64,000 bases of DNA, from assembly GCA_003142255.1 (NCBI GenBank), contig PLLO01000007.1:46977-110976 (forward strand), in the 5' to 3' direction. This DNA comes from Bacteroidales bacterium (GTDB lineage Bacteria > Bacteroidota > Bacteroidia > Bacteroidales > VadinHA17). Positions 19,604-29,061 of this stretch are shown here, piece after piece (the stretch's first letter is position 1; each line of letters starts with the position of its first letter). Below the pieces are notes generated by a model. The model was not told the DNA's origin. It was given only the letters and a program-made list of their open reading frames with translations, and did not search any database. The translations under genes and the position numbers were made by a program.

Positions 19604-19611
19604 GTCAGGAT

Positions 19612-19914
19612 ATGGAGAAGATGTTAAGTTTTTTCTTGGAGCACAGGGAGGCAATATTCATTGTAATCCTTTCAATCTTTCTGGGTATAGAAGTTATCAG
19701 CCATGTTCCGGCTATCCTTCATACACCTCTGATGTCGGGCGCAAATGCTATTCACGGGGTCGTGATAATAGGGGCAATCATCGTGATGGGACATGCCGAT
19801 ACAACAGGATCGATGATCCTCGGGTTCCTGGCAGTTGTTCTCGGTACTCTGAACGTAGTGGGAGGATTCGTGGTCACTGACAGGATGCTTGAAATGTTCA
19901 AAAAGAAAAAATAG
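19612..19914 (+). CDS. pntAB: NAD(P) transhydrogenase alpha-2 subunit (membrane)
   Basis: The 100-residue membrane protein has three hydrophobic helices; the family motif SHVPAILHTPLMSGANAIHG sits between the first two. It forms part of the dII proton channel with PntB. It lies between pntAA and pntB in a tight operon. Confidence 0.92.
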   Translation: MEKMLSFFLEHREAIFIVILSIFLGIEVISHVPAILHTPLMSGANAIHGVVIIGAIIVMGHADTTGSMILGFLAVVLGTLNVVGGFVVTDRMLEMFKKKK

Positions 19915-19951
19915 TTTTTAATCTGGGTGTAAATCGCTAAAGGACAACATA

Positions 19952-21385
19952 ATGGATCAATTATCCCACATAACAGGAATATCCATACTGGAAATTACTT
20001 ATGTAATAGCATCGGTACTTTTTATTCTTGGTTTAAAAATGCTCAGCCACCCGCTTACCGCCAGGAGAGGAAATATCCTTGCGGCATTCGGGATGGTATT
20101 TGCAATAATTGCGACTATTCTGTTTCACAGGAAAGATGGTCAGCCTATCGGCAATATTCCCTGGATACTGGGCGCAATCGTAATAGGTACGGTAATCGGA
20201 TGGGTAATCGCCAAAAAAGTAAAGATGACAGCCATGCCTCAGCTGGTCTCATTTTTCAATGGAATGGGAGGTGCAGCCGCTGCGCTGATATCGATGGTGG
20301 AATTTCCGCATATCAGACCTGAGTTTATTGCAGAACATGGAATGGCCAACGGACATGTGCTTGCAATTCTTCTGGGACTTATGATCGGTACCATATCGTG
20401 GGCAGGAAGTATGATAGCATTTGGAAAGCTCGACGGAAAGATCGGCGATCTGCGGATCAAGGCAATGAAATACGTGAACCTCACAATAATGGCAGTGCTG
20501 ATTGGCTTCATTGTTTTCATAATGACCCGCCACGTTCAGGCTAGTACAGAACTCATGCCTTACATCTATATAATGTTTGCCATATCGGTTGTATATGGTG
20601 TCCTTTTTGTGATGCCGATAGGAGGTGCCGACATGCCGGTTGTAATCTCACTCCTCAACTCTTTTACGGGTGTGGCAGCAGCAATGGGCGGCTTCCTTTA
20701 TAATAACCAGGCAATGCTAACAGGTGGTATCCTTGTGGGTTCTGCAGGAACAATACTTACGGTACTGATGTGCAAGGCAATGAACAGGTCACTCCTTAAT
20801 GTAATTATTGGGGTATTCGGAGGCGGAGGAACATCAAATGTTCAGGCAGGAGGTGCGGTCAAGGAGATCACTCTTACTGACGCCGCGGTGCTTCTCAGCT
20901 ACTCGAAAAAAGTAGTGATCGTACCTGGTTACGGTCTGGCCGTTGCCCAGGCGCAGCATATATGCCATGAGCTCGATAAGGTTCTTGAAGAAAAAGGGGT
21001 TGAGGTAAAATACGCTATTCATCCCGTCGCCGGAAGAATGCCCGGGCACATGAACGTTTTGCTTGCCGAGGCAGATGTTCCTTATGAGCAGCTTATTGAA
21101 AGCGATGTAATAAATCCGGACCTTCCGAATACAGATGTTGTGGTTGTCATCGGCGCTAACGATGTAGTGAACCCTGCCGCCGAGGATGATCCTTCAAGCC
21201 CTATATACGGAATGCCGATCGTTAAGGTACGGGATGCTAAAAACATCATCGTTATGAAACGAGGTATGGGGAAAGGTTATGCTGCTATCGAGAACATGCT
21301 CTTTTTCAATGATAAAACAAGAATGCTTTTCGGCGATGCCAAGAGCACTCTGCAGAATCTTGTTAATGAAGTGAAAAGCTTATGA
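19952..21385 (+). CDS. pntB: NAD(P) transhydrogenase beta subunit
   Basis: The 477-residue protein has about nine membrane helices (dII, residues 1-290) and then the NADP-binding dIII domain. dIII signatures are VVIVPGYGLAVAQAQH, HPVAGRMPGHMNVLLAEA, VVVIGANDVVNPAA and MKRGMGKGYA. The complete three-gene set can drive NADPH formation with the proton gradient, consistent with the NADPH-using glutamate synthase elsewhere in the window. Its stop overlaps the start of the next gene (ATGA-type, 4 bases). Confidence 0.94.
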   Translation: MDQLSHITGISILEITYVIASVLFILGLKMLSHPLTARRGNILAAFGMVFAIIATILFHRKDGQPIGNIPWILGAIVIGTVIGWVIAKKVKMTAMPQLVSFFNGMGGAAAALISMVEFPHIRPEFIAEHGMANGHVLAILLGLMIGTISWAGSMIAFGKLDGKIGDLRIKAMKYVNLTIMAVLIGFIVFIMTRHVQASTELMPYIYIMFAISVVYGVLFVMPIGGADMPVVISLLNSFTGVAAAMGGFLYNNQAMLTGGILVGSAGTILTVLMCKAMNRSLLNVIIGVFGGGGTSNVQAGGAVKEITLTDAAVLLSYSKKVVIVPGYGLAVAQAQHICHELDKVLEEKGVEVKYAIHPVAGRMPGHMNVLLAEADVPYEQLIESDVINPDLPNTDVVVVIGANDVVNPAAEDDPSSPIYGMPIVKVRDAKNIIVMKRGMGKGYAAIENMLFFNDKTRMLFGDAKSTLQNLVNEVKSL

Positions 21386-23163
21386 GCCAATCTGTTGAAA
21401 AACTGGCTCTCCTGCGGGCTGCTATGAAACAGAATGGCATCAATGTTTATATTATCTCCTTATCTGATCCTCACATCGGTGAATACATTCCTGATTATTG
21501 GAAAATAATCTCCTGGCTTACAGGTTTTACCGGATCAGCTGCTACAGTTGTAATTACTGATTCATTTGCAGGATTGTGGACAGACTCTAGATACTTTATC
21601 CAGGCTGAAAAAGAGCTTGCCGGATCAGGTTTTGAACTGGTAAAGCCAGTCGGGTCAGTAAATTCAGGGTATATCGACTGGCTTTCTGCGAGTTTAAATA
21701 ATGAAAGCAAGGTAGCACTTGACGGGAATATTTTTCCGATCGACCAGGCAAGGAAGATGAAAGAACATCTAGCCGTGAAGAAATTCTTATTCGATTTTGA
21801 TTGCGACCTGGTTTCAGATATCTGGAGAGAACGTCCGGCATTGCCAGATTCCCGGGCCTGGGACCATTTACCCGGGTTCTCAGGAAAGGAGAGATCAAGA
21901 AAGATCTCTGAGGTCAGAGAACAGATGAAAAAGCTCGGCATTGATTTCCACCTTCTCACCTCACCGGACGATATAATGTGGATGCTCAATATCAGAGGCA
22001 ATGATTTGCCTTATTCGCCTCTGATCTTTTCGTTCGCCATAATAGGGGAGGAACAGATCCTGTTATTTGTCGGTGAGAACAGGTTCCCTCATGAGCTTGC
22101 ATCGGAATTCGACAGGCTTGGAATAATAATGCTTCCTTATGAAGAGACGGCAGGCATGATTTCAACGCTTACCGATGGAGATACAATTCTTGTTTCACCT
22201 TCAAAGACATCAATAACCCTATATAATTCTATACCGGAAAGGTTCAGAATAATTGAGGATCTAAGCATCCCCTCAAGGCTCAAAGCCATAAAAAACAAAA
22301 CTGAGATTGAGAATATAGGCAATGTGATGGTAAAAGATGGAGTTGCGCTTACAAAATTCTTTTACTGGATTGAAAGTGACCTTGGCATTGTGCCAATGAC
22401 GGAGAGATCTCTTGTAATGAGGCTTCACGAATTCAAAATCAGGCTCAAAGATTTTCTTGGTCCTTCATTTGCTACGATAGTTGCCTTCAACGGGCATGCA
22501 GCTCTGCCTCACTATTCGCCTACACCTGAGTCAGATGTTGAGCTGGGTGAAAAGGGGATCCTGCTGGTAGATTCCGGGGGACAATATCCCGGAGGGACAA
22601 CTGATATTACAAGGACTGTTGCTCTTGGTGTCCCGACACCCGGACAGAAAAAGGATTTCACCCTGGTTCTGAAGGGATTAATAAGGCTGGCGACAGCCAA
22701 ATTCCCGTTTGGGACACGGGGTTATCAGATCGATATCCTTGCCCGCGAAGCCCTCTGGGATGCCGGCCTCAATTATGGTCATGGGACCGGACATGGTGTC
22801 GGTTACTGTCTCAATGTACATGAAGGACCTCATAGTATAAGCCCTGCAATGAACAAGACCATTATCGAACCAGGGATGCTGATGTCGGATGAGCCTGCAA
22901 TATACAGGGAGGAACAGTATGGAATCCGCACCGAAAACCTTGTGATATGCTATGAGGACGAGGAGACTGAATTCGGTAAATTCCTTAAGTTTGATACCGT
23001 CTCCTTATGCTACATTGATAAAACGCTGATCGACAAATCTTTATTAAATCAGAAAGAGATTAGCTGGCTTAATTCCTACCATTCTGAGGTTTATGAAAAG
23101 CTAAGCCCTCATCTTACCGATGACGAGAATATCTGGCTGAAAGAAAAAACCGCGGCTATCTGA
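21382..23163 (+). CDS. Xaa-Pro aminopeptidase (M24B, aminopeptidase P)
   Basis: The 593-residue enzyme has two creatinase-like N-terminal domains and a C-terminal pita-bread domain. Metal ligands are visible: Asp in LLVDSGGQ and TTDITRT, His in HGTGHGVG, Glu in EPAIYREEQYGIRTEN. It removes an N-terminal residue preceding proline. Length matches the long, three-domain form. Translationally coupled to pntB by a 4-base overlap, although no functional link is obvious. The end overlaps the convergent GH127 gene by 8 bases. Confidence 0.92.
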   Translation: MSQSVEKLALLRAAMKQNGINVYIISLSDPHIGEYIPDYWKIISWLTGFTGSAATVVITDSFAGLWTDSRYFIQAEKELAGSGFELVKPVGSVNSGYIDWLSASLNNESKVALDGNIFPIDQARKMKEHLAVKKFLFDFDCDLVSDIWRERPALPDSRAWDHLPGFSGKERSRKISEVREQMKKLGIDFHLLTSPDDIMWMLNIRGNDLPYSPLIFSFAIIGEEQILLFVGENRFPHELASEFDRLGIIMLPYEETAGMISTLTDGDTILVSPSKTSITLYNSIPERFRIIEDLSIPSRLKAIKNKTEIENIGNVMVKDGVALTKFFYWIESDLGIVPMTERSLVMRLHEFKIRLKDFLGPSFATIVAFNGHAALPHYSPTPESDVELGEKGILLVDSGGQYPGGTTDITRTVALGVPTPGQKKDFTLVLKGLIRLATAKFPFGTRGYQIDILAREALWDAGLNYGHGTGHGVGYCLNVHEGPHSISPAMNKTIIEPGMLMSDEPAIYREEQYGIRTENLVICYEDEETEFGKFLKFDTVSLCYIDKTLIDKSLLNQKEISWLNSYHSEVYEKLSPHLTDDENIWLKEKTAAI

Positions 23164-25216
23164 TTACATCCTCTATCAGTGCAGCATCAACAAAAGGAAA
23201 CTCTGTTATCCTGAGCCTTGTGCTTCCGTATGGAACAAGCTGGATCACTTCCGGGTAACCTTCGGGTTTAACGGGGCTCAACGGTGGCAGTGCTGCAGAA
23301 TTATCTTTGAGGGTCCATTCCGGTATCCTGACGCCTCTTGCTTTTATCAGAACTGTAGCATCACTTCTGCACAAAATATATTTCCCCGAATCTGCCGACC
23401 AGACCATATCTCCAACATCTGCAAACGGAAACTTTCCTATTGGATTTTCAATAACTTCAAAACCCCTTTCGGGATTCATTTTGTCAAATGCCAGGCCATA
23501 ATTCCAGGGGCTTTCAGGATATATCTCCCAGTCTATACTGCCTTTGTATCCGAAATTATCATAATTGATCTTTACGCTTTTATATTCCTTGCTGATCCTT
23601 AGGGAAAAGTACAATGGTCCGCGCAGTACAGAAAGGGAGTTGTTGTACCTTGTTTCGAATCTTATCTTCAGTGGGATATTAAAGGTCACGATATCGCCAT
23701 CTTTCCATCTCTCCTCAATCCTTACGGTCGACCCTGCAATGCCGGTTTTAGTCTTGCCCCGGTAGCTGAACACCACTGAATCGGCCCATCCGGGAACCCT
23801 GAGGCACAGAGGGAACTTAACCGACCCTGATGTTATGATCTTTAAAGTTACTTTTCCGTCGAAAGGATAATTGGTCTCCTCTCTGATTGATACATCCTGA
23901 CCCTTTCCAACCTTTGCATTTACTATTGAGGGGCTGTATGCTACGGCAGCAAGACCATTATCGTTTGTTGCCATCCAGAGATTTGCAGCAAATTTCGGCC
24001 ATCCCTGGTGCATGTTTGCAAGGCAGCAGGCGAAATTAGGCATCAATCCATAGATATTTGAATAATCTCCATTTGATGTCCAGTCCCTTTTAGCTCCTGA
24101 TACAAGCACCTGGTTCGATTGCTGGTCGTACTGGTGTGCCCACATATCTGGTGTAGTAGTTCCTGGCAATGCATTGAATGTCAGTAGTTCAAGACGATCG
24201 GCCAGACTGTTGTAACCGAAAATCTCATAAAGCTCCTCGAGAGAGAACATGTATTCGACCACAGAACATAGTTCAGTTCCCCTGTCAGGCGAATTCCCTG
24301 AAAGGTGTTCATCGCAGGAGAACCTTCCGCCAACCTGTCCGTGATTCCTGTCATATTTTCTTATTCCCGAAAAGACGGCATTTTTGAATCTGACATCACC
24401 CGACTGCTGGTACCAAAGCCCAGGGTATTTGATAGCCATTGCGTTGTTCACACCGTGTGCCGTCAGACCGTCAACCTTCCATTCAAGAGGTACTTTTTTA
24501 TCGGCTACAGCTGCTGAGTCCCATGGAAATTTCTCATAAAATGTTGTCCAGTCGGGACTGTTCTTCTGTATCGATTCAATGGTTTCCAGGATCCATGGCT
24601 CCTTTGTCTGGCGGTATAACCAATATCCTGTAACGGCATTTTCCATCGCTCTTACGCCTCTCCAGTCTTTATCGGGCCAGTCGGGAGGAGTGTCGTGGAT
24701 ATACCTGAAATACCTTTCAAGTACATACAAGGCTCTTGGGTCTGATGTTGCCTCGTAATATTGCATAAGGACCTTGTTCGCAACTGCAAGAGGCCACCTG
24801 TCCTTGTTTTTAAGAGGGCCATACCATCCTGAATCCCTGCTGCTTGCAAGTATGGGCTCTATCCACGTCTTTACCTTTTCCTTCAGCTTTTCATCGTCAA
24901 GAAGATAGGCAAGCGGTACAAGTCCGTCGAGGAAGTAGGGGCCTCTTTCCCATGCATCGCCTGTTCCGCCACGCCACATTGAATTCTTAAGATCGGGCCA
25001 GAAATCATCGACATTTCCCGTCAGCCCTGAAGCCTGTGCTTCCAGTTGAGACTTAAGCCATCCGGCAGGCTTGACAGAGCCGAGTGGCAGCATGATATAT
25101 GCATTCTGCTTTAACGGTTCAGGATTGCCATTATAATTGACATTCACTTTCTTTTCAGCACAACCTGAGAGGATTATTACAGATGCCAAAATGAAAGGAA
25201 AGATGTATCTTTTCAT
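23156..25216 (-). CDS. GH127-type beta-L-arabinofuranosidase lipoprotein
   Basis: The protein of about 686 residues starts at ATG 25216 with a lipobox (IILSGCAEKK), so it is probably a periplasmic lipoprotein; ATG 25231 is the alternative. The (alpha/alpha)6 DUF1680 core is followed by beta domains. The zinc and catalytic residues known from Bifidobacterium HypBA1 (Glu-x-Cys and Cys-Cys) are both present: TELCSVVEY and NFACCLANMHQGWPKF. The enzyme would release terminal beta-L-arabinofuranose; related families use other sugars, so the substrate is inference. It lies 28 bases downstream of another glycoside-hydrolase-like gene. Confidence 0.87.
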   Translation of the reverse strand: MKRYIFPFILASVIILSGCAEKKVNVNYNGNPEPLKQNAYIMLPLGSVKPAGWLKSQLEAQASGLTGNVDDFWPDLKNSMWRGGTGDAWERGPYFLDGLVPLAYLLDDEKLKEKVKTWIEPILASSRDSGWYGPLKNKDRWPLAVANKVLMQYYEATSDPRALYVLERYFRYIHDTPPDWPDKDWRGVRAMENAVTGYWLYRQTKEPWILETIESIQKNSPDWTTFYEKFPWDSAAVADKKVPLEWKVDGLTAHGVNNAMAIKYPGLWYQQSGDVRFKNAVFSGIRKYDRNHGQVGGRFSCDEHLSGNSPDRGTELCSVVEYMFSLEELYEIFGYNSLADRLELLTFNALPGTTTPDMWAHQYDQQSNQVLVSGAKRDWTSNGDYSNIYGLMPNFACCLANMHQGWPKFAANLWMATNDNGLAAVAYSPSIVNAKVGKGQDVSIREETNYPFDGKVTLKIITSGSVKFPLCLRVPGWADSVVFSYRGKTKTGIAGSTVRIEERWKDGDIVTFNIPLKIRFETRYNNSLSVLRGPLYFSLRISKEYKSVKINYDNFGYKGSIDWEIYPESPWNYGLAFDKMNPERGFEVIENPIGKFPFADVGDMVWSADSGKYILCRSDATVLIKARGVRIPEWTLKDNSAALPPLSPVKPEGYPEVIQLVPYGSTRLRITEFPFVDAALIEDVIR

Positions 25217-25244
25217 ATTGTAAATTTTCATAAAGGTAAAATAA

Positions 25245-27260
25245 TTAGAAATCTTTCCAGGACGACCAGATTTCAGGATTAGTACTCTTTTCAATATCAA
25301 CACATTCAGCAACCTGAAGCAAGTCGAACCAGCCCGCACCTGATGATGGCATTTGCAATATAAGATTGGTTTTTGGAGGGATGTCGTAGAAATATGGAAT
25401 TGTAACAAATGTTACAAATTGCTGCCAGTCACTTCCCATCCTGAACCTTGCAATTCCATAATCTCCCATCGAGATTTCGAAATATTGTGGTTTGCTGTTA
25501 TCGATTTTATCGGGTATCTGTTCAGGATCTGTTTTTGCCCACACCGAAACCAGGTAGGTCGCTCCCGGCCTTACTGAGACCGGGAAGAACCTCATCTTTG
25601 TACTACCGTTATCAGTAGGAGTGATCAGCCTTAGTGAATGATAGCCTTCAATATGCTCACGTGAATCGAGGAAATAAGTTGCACCTCTTTCTCCATTGCC
25701 ACGTGCATAGCACGCAGACGGTACCCCCGGACTGGAAATATCCTCGAATCCGGGATCAAGGATCAGGTTTCCTTTCCATGGTTTTACAGTCTCTTTTATC
25801 GGATTAATATCGATTATATAGGCCTGTGACCCGTATGATGAGATTATATCGGAAAATGATCCTCCGATCATAGTTATAAGACGGTTTTCAAAGATGACTT
25901 TTGCTTTTCCCTGGAATGATCGATGTATTGAGAAACCGGCTCTTACCGGGGCATTGGTCTTATTAACAGCAAGGATCAGCAGACAGCCTTCGTGTATGTA
26001 CGATTTCGAAATAATATCAGGTGATCCGGCTGACACAGGTACGCTCTCCTCGTCTGAAAGCAGCCATGGAGTAAGTTCAGCTATTTCCACTGCCATGCGT
26101 CCGCATTCGCTCCAGGTGCCTGTTGATTTTGGAAACATGTTAAGTCCCTGCCTTACAAAATATTGGATTCCCCGAGCTCCATTGATGATTGCCTGATAGG
26201 TCATTGATCTGATCTCCTGAAGTGTGGGCTCGCGACTCCATAACTCTCCGCCACCGAAAGCCTGGGGAACTATCCATACCGGCTTTTGTCCTTCAAATGC
26301 CTTTGCAAGCTGACCGGCAACATTCCCGACCATGGTCACCGGTAATTCAGGAACAGGATAAGGATCGGCCATTACAATATCCATGGCATCTGCATATTTT
26401 ACAGACGAGAGAAATGGTGCCATGAAGACCACTGAGACAGGGTGCCAGGGATCAATTTCCTTTATAAGGTTATATATTTTTACCAGTGAATCAGGCGATA
26501 TTTTATTGCCATTGGGTTCATCCGCAATATACCATGCAAGGAGGGCAGGATGATCCTTAAACGTATTGATTTCATTTATAAGCAGTTCTCTCTTGCGGCT
26601 GTCAGTCAGCCCATCTATTTTTGAACTTACGCCTCCGCCTCCGGAGACCGACAGCAGGTTATAATGTACTTTCATTCCCAGTTCTGCGCATCTGTCCATG
26701 TACGCTTTACGGTCTTTGAAAGTCTCAGGCAGGATCTTCTGATATGGTGAGATAACGTTAAATCCCTTAACAACCTCCTCTTCAGGAAGAGTGGGATAAA
26801 CAGGCGAATAGCAATAAAATCCGAAAGGGAAAAACTGTCTTCTGTTCACTATCAGTCCTCCTGTCAGCCTGTCGGTCTTCACTTCATTAGGCTTATAATC
26901 AAGTATCAGAAGGTCAGAGGCAGCCTGAAACTTAAATGGTCTGCCTGTTACAGAAACTTCTGCGATCAGTTTATAATCAGATGGTTTCAGATTAAGACTG
27001 ACAGGGATCCTGATTATCTTCTTTCCGGGGATTCCTTTCCATGAACCTGCTGTTTCTCCATTTATGCTCAGGCTGACAGAGATATTACTATAAATATTAT
27101 TTTGCGGAATATAAAGCAGCAACTCCGTACTATTTTCAAATGAATAAAAACTATACCTTGAATTAATTCTGAAAGTTTCAGTATCAGTGGTTTGTGAAAT
27201 AATTAATTGTGAATAAATTATTAGCAGGAATAATAGTGTCGGTCTCTTTTTATACATCAT
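25245..27260 (-). CDS. exported TIM-barrel glycoside-hydrolase-like protein with C-terminal carbohydrate-binding module
   Basis: The 671-residue protein has a signal peptide (LLFLLIIYSQLIISQ). An N-terminal beta-sandwich is followed by a clan-A-like TIM barrel. Candidate acid/base Glu lies in WYIADEPNG (about residue 250) and a second acidic region follows strand 7 (WIVPQAFGGGELW). The C-terminal 160 residues look like a CBM4/9-type jelly roll (NLILDPGFEDISSPG...FFPVSVRPGATY). I cannot assign a GH family number. It forms an operon with the GH127 gene, suggesting joint breakdown of an arabinose-containing glycan; no SusCD pair is nearby. Confidence 0.75.
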   Translation of the reverse strand: MMYKKRPTLLFLLIIYSQLIISQTTDTETFRINSRYSFYSFENSTELLLYIPQNNIYSNISVSLSINGETAGSWKGIPGKKIIRIPVSLNLKPSDYKLIAEVSVTGRPFKFQAASDLLILDYKPNEVKTDRLTGGLIVNRRQFFPFGFYCYSPVYPTLPEEEVVKGFNVISPYQKILPETFKDRKAYMDRCAELGMKVHYNLLSVSGGGGVSSKIDGLTDSRKRELLINEINTFKDHPALLAWYIADEPNGNKISPDSLVKIYNLIKEIDPWHPVSVVFMAPFLSSVKYADAMDIVMADPYPVPELPVTMVGNVAGQLAKAFEGQKPVWIVPQAFGGGELWSREPTLQEIRSMTYQAIINGARGIQYFVRQGLNMFPKSTGTWSECGRMAVEIAELTPWLLSDEESVPVSAGSPDIISKSYIHEGCLLILAVNKTNAPVRAGFSIHRSFQGKAKVIFENRLITMIGGSFSDIISSYGSQAYIIDINPIKETVKPWKGNLILDPGFEDISSPGVPSACYARGNGERGATYFLDSREHIEGYHSLRLITPTDNGSTKMRFFPVSVRPGATYLVSVWAKTDPEQIPDKIDNSKPQYFEISMGDYGIARFRMGSDWQQFVTFVTIPYFYDIPPKTNLILQMPSSGAGWFDLLQVAECVDIEKSTNPEIWSSWKDF

Positions 27261-27272
27261 TTAACAGGATTT

Positions 27273-28310
27273 CTAGTCTTTAAAAGTGATTTTTATTTTA
27301 ACTTCATCATCTGCCGGTATCCCGTTTTTCATTGCAGGTTTCCATGCCGGGCTATCCTTGATCAGCCTTTCTGCTTCCTTCGAAAACTCATCACCGGGAG
27401 TTTTTAATACCTTAATGTTCTCAATAGACCCGGTTTCTGAAACCGTGAATCTTATGATAACGACTTCTCTTTCACCTGCAGTCATGGAAACCGGCTTTTT
27501 GATGTTCTCCTCTATGTACTTGTCAAACTCTTTTCTTCCGGCAACAGGCTCGGGAGGCTTATATGCTGATTCTGCATCATCAGCTTTTTCATCAGCCGCT
27601 TTTGCTCTTTTTACTCCGTAGCCAACAATTATTGTCTCATTCAACTCTGCTGGCGAGGACTCAGATACTTTCTTCAATTCGCTATCTGGTTTCACCGTTA
27701 CCTCTGCATAAACGTCCTGAGCTTCCTGTAAACTTATACTGTCAGTAACAACTGCTGGAACGAATCTCGCTACTGCCTGGTCAGCTATTGCCTCTTTTAT
27801 TATACCAGGGCTGCTTTTTTCACCCTCTTCCTTTCTGGTAGCAGGATTTATCTTCTCTTTTACTGTTTCAATGCTCTGTTTAGCGGGTGTCACTTCTGAC
27901 CCTGCTTTTTGAGGCTCTGTAATGGCTTTTGATTCAGATATTTCCAGTGGTGTAGGATTAAGAGCTATTTCAGGTCTTTCAGATACTTTTTTATTTCTAT
28001 TCATAAAGAAAAACAATGAGGATATTACCATAAGTACAGCAACAGAAGCTGCAATCCGGTACCAGATCATTATTCTTCTGCCGGAAACTCTCTTTTCAAG
28101 CTTCTTTTTCATTAAATCGATATCCTTCCTGGCCTGGTTTGCAGGTATTCCTGAAAATCCTTCAGCAGCCTCATCGGCAAAAGGATCCTTCTGAAGCTCT
28201 CTTTCGAATGAGTTCCTCTCTTTTCCTGACATCTTATTTGCCATGTATTTAAGAAGATCAGGAATACTGGTCCTGTTGTTTTTATCTTTCCCTTTCATTT
28301 TTACCTTCAA
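27273..28310 (-). CDS. membrane anti-sigma/TonB-like protein
   Basis: The 345-residue protein has a cytoplasmic helical N-terminus (LLKYMANKMSGKERNSFERE) like Bacteroidota anti-sigma/TonB proteins, one membrane helix (about 82-104), a long Pro/Glu/Lys linker and a TonB C-terminal domain (about 255-345, with PAWKPAMKNG). The linker contains FVPAV (183-187) and IIVGYGVK (228-235), a motif shared with the divergent VWA protein and with SusC-type receptors. The start overlaps the sigma-factor gene by 29 bases. A role as anti-sigma factor for that ECF sigma is inferred from position. Confidence 0.8.
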   Translation of the reverse strand: MKVKMKGKDKNNRTSIPDLLKYMANKMSGKERNSFERELQKDPFADEAAEGFSGIPANQARKDIDLMKKKLEKRVSGRRIMIWYRIAASVAVLMVISSLFFFMNRNKKVSERPEIALNPTPLEISESKAITEPQKAGSEVTPAKQSIETVKEKINPATRKEEGEKSSPGIIKEAIADQAVARFVPAVVTDSISLQEAQDVYAEVTVKPDSELKKVSESSPAELNETIIVGYGVKRAKAADEKADDAESAYKPPEPVAGRKEFDKYIEENIKKPVSMTAGEREVVIIRFTVSETGSIENIKVLKTPGDEFSKEAERLIKDSPAWKPAMKNGIPADDEVKIKITFKD

Positions 28311-28878
28311 TACAAAGTTTCAGATTTCTTTTTCCATTCTGCAGATGACTCTTCACTTTATTTTCATCGATACTGAGATTTTTTGCGATCTCGCTATAGC
28401 ACTTGTCTTCATAATAAAACTGCATGATACACTTCTTCTGCTCATCCTTCAGTTTCTCAATACAATCGGCAAGCGCCTTTTCCATATCCGGCTCATCTTT
28501 GTCAATAGGATGCAAACCGGAGCTGTTTTCCATAAAATTTCCACGATCAAGAAGCCATTCATTATGTTTTTCACCCTGTGATTTTCTTGACCTTAGCTGC
28601 ATGAGGCAATAATTCCGCGTAACAACATGAAGCCAGCTCCTGAAGTTCTCGATTTTCTGTTTCGGGATTTCCGTCACCAGCTTTTCGAAGATCTGCATCA
28701 CAGCATCCATCGATTCTTCTCTATCCTTAAGATATTTCAGGCAGACACCATAAACAAGGTGCATGTATGACGAATATAATTCCCCGAGGACCTCAAGATC
28801 ACCACTTGAGGTGAATTCATCAATAAGCTCCTCCTCAGATCTGCTTACACTATTCTTTTTATGAATATCAAAAATCAC
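28282..28878 (-). CDS. ECF RNA polymerase sigma factor
   Basis: Region 2 (LYSSYMHLVYGVCLKYLKDR... AMQIFEKL) and region 4 (CIEKLKDEQKKCIMQFYYEDKCYSEIAKNLSIDENKVKSHLQNGKR) of a sigma-70 ECF factor are complete. The frame is open to a GTG at 28935, but family members start about a dozen residues before SEEELIDEF, which favours GTG 28878 (VIFDIHKKN). The 28935 option would fall in a short palindrome (CCCGATTCTCGGG, 28903-28915). It probably controls the adjacent divergent VWA gene and itself, restrained by the overlapping membrane protein (inference). Confidence 0.86.
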   Translation of the reverse strand: MIFDIHKKNSVSRSEEELIDEFTSSGDLEVLGELYSSYMHLVYGVCLKYLKDREESMDAVMQIFEKLVTEIPKQKIENFRSWLHVVTRNYCLMQLRSRKSQGEKHNEWLLDRGNFMENSSGLHPIDKDEPDMEKALADCIEKLKDEQKKCIMQFYYEDKCYSEIAKNLSIDENKVKSHLQNGKRNLKLCIEGKNERER

Positions 28879-29061
28879 CTTCAGGATTTTCTGAAAATAC
28901 AACTTTAGCTCTCCCGATTCTCGGGATTTCCTCACTTCGTTCGTTAAACTCTGAACTTTTCACCTTTAAAGATAGCGCAAATAAAAATTATTCTGCCGGT
29001 TTATGGAATTCCTGGAATTCCTGCATCATATGAGAAATGTTTAACCAAAAATTCAATAGTC

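Noticed and set aside
28903..28935. Upstream GTG start of the ECF sigma factor
   Set aside because: It would add 19 residues read from a short palindromic repeat (CCCGATTCTCGGG); family length favours GTG 28878.
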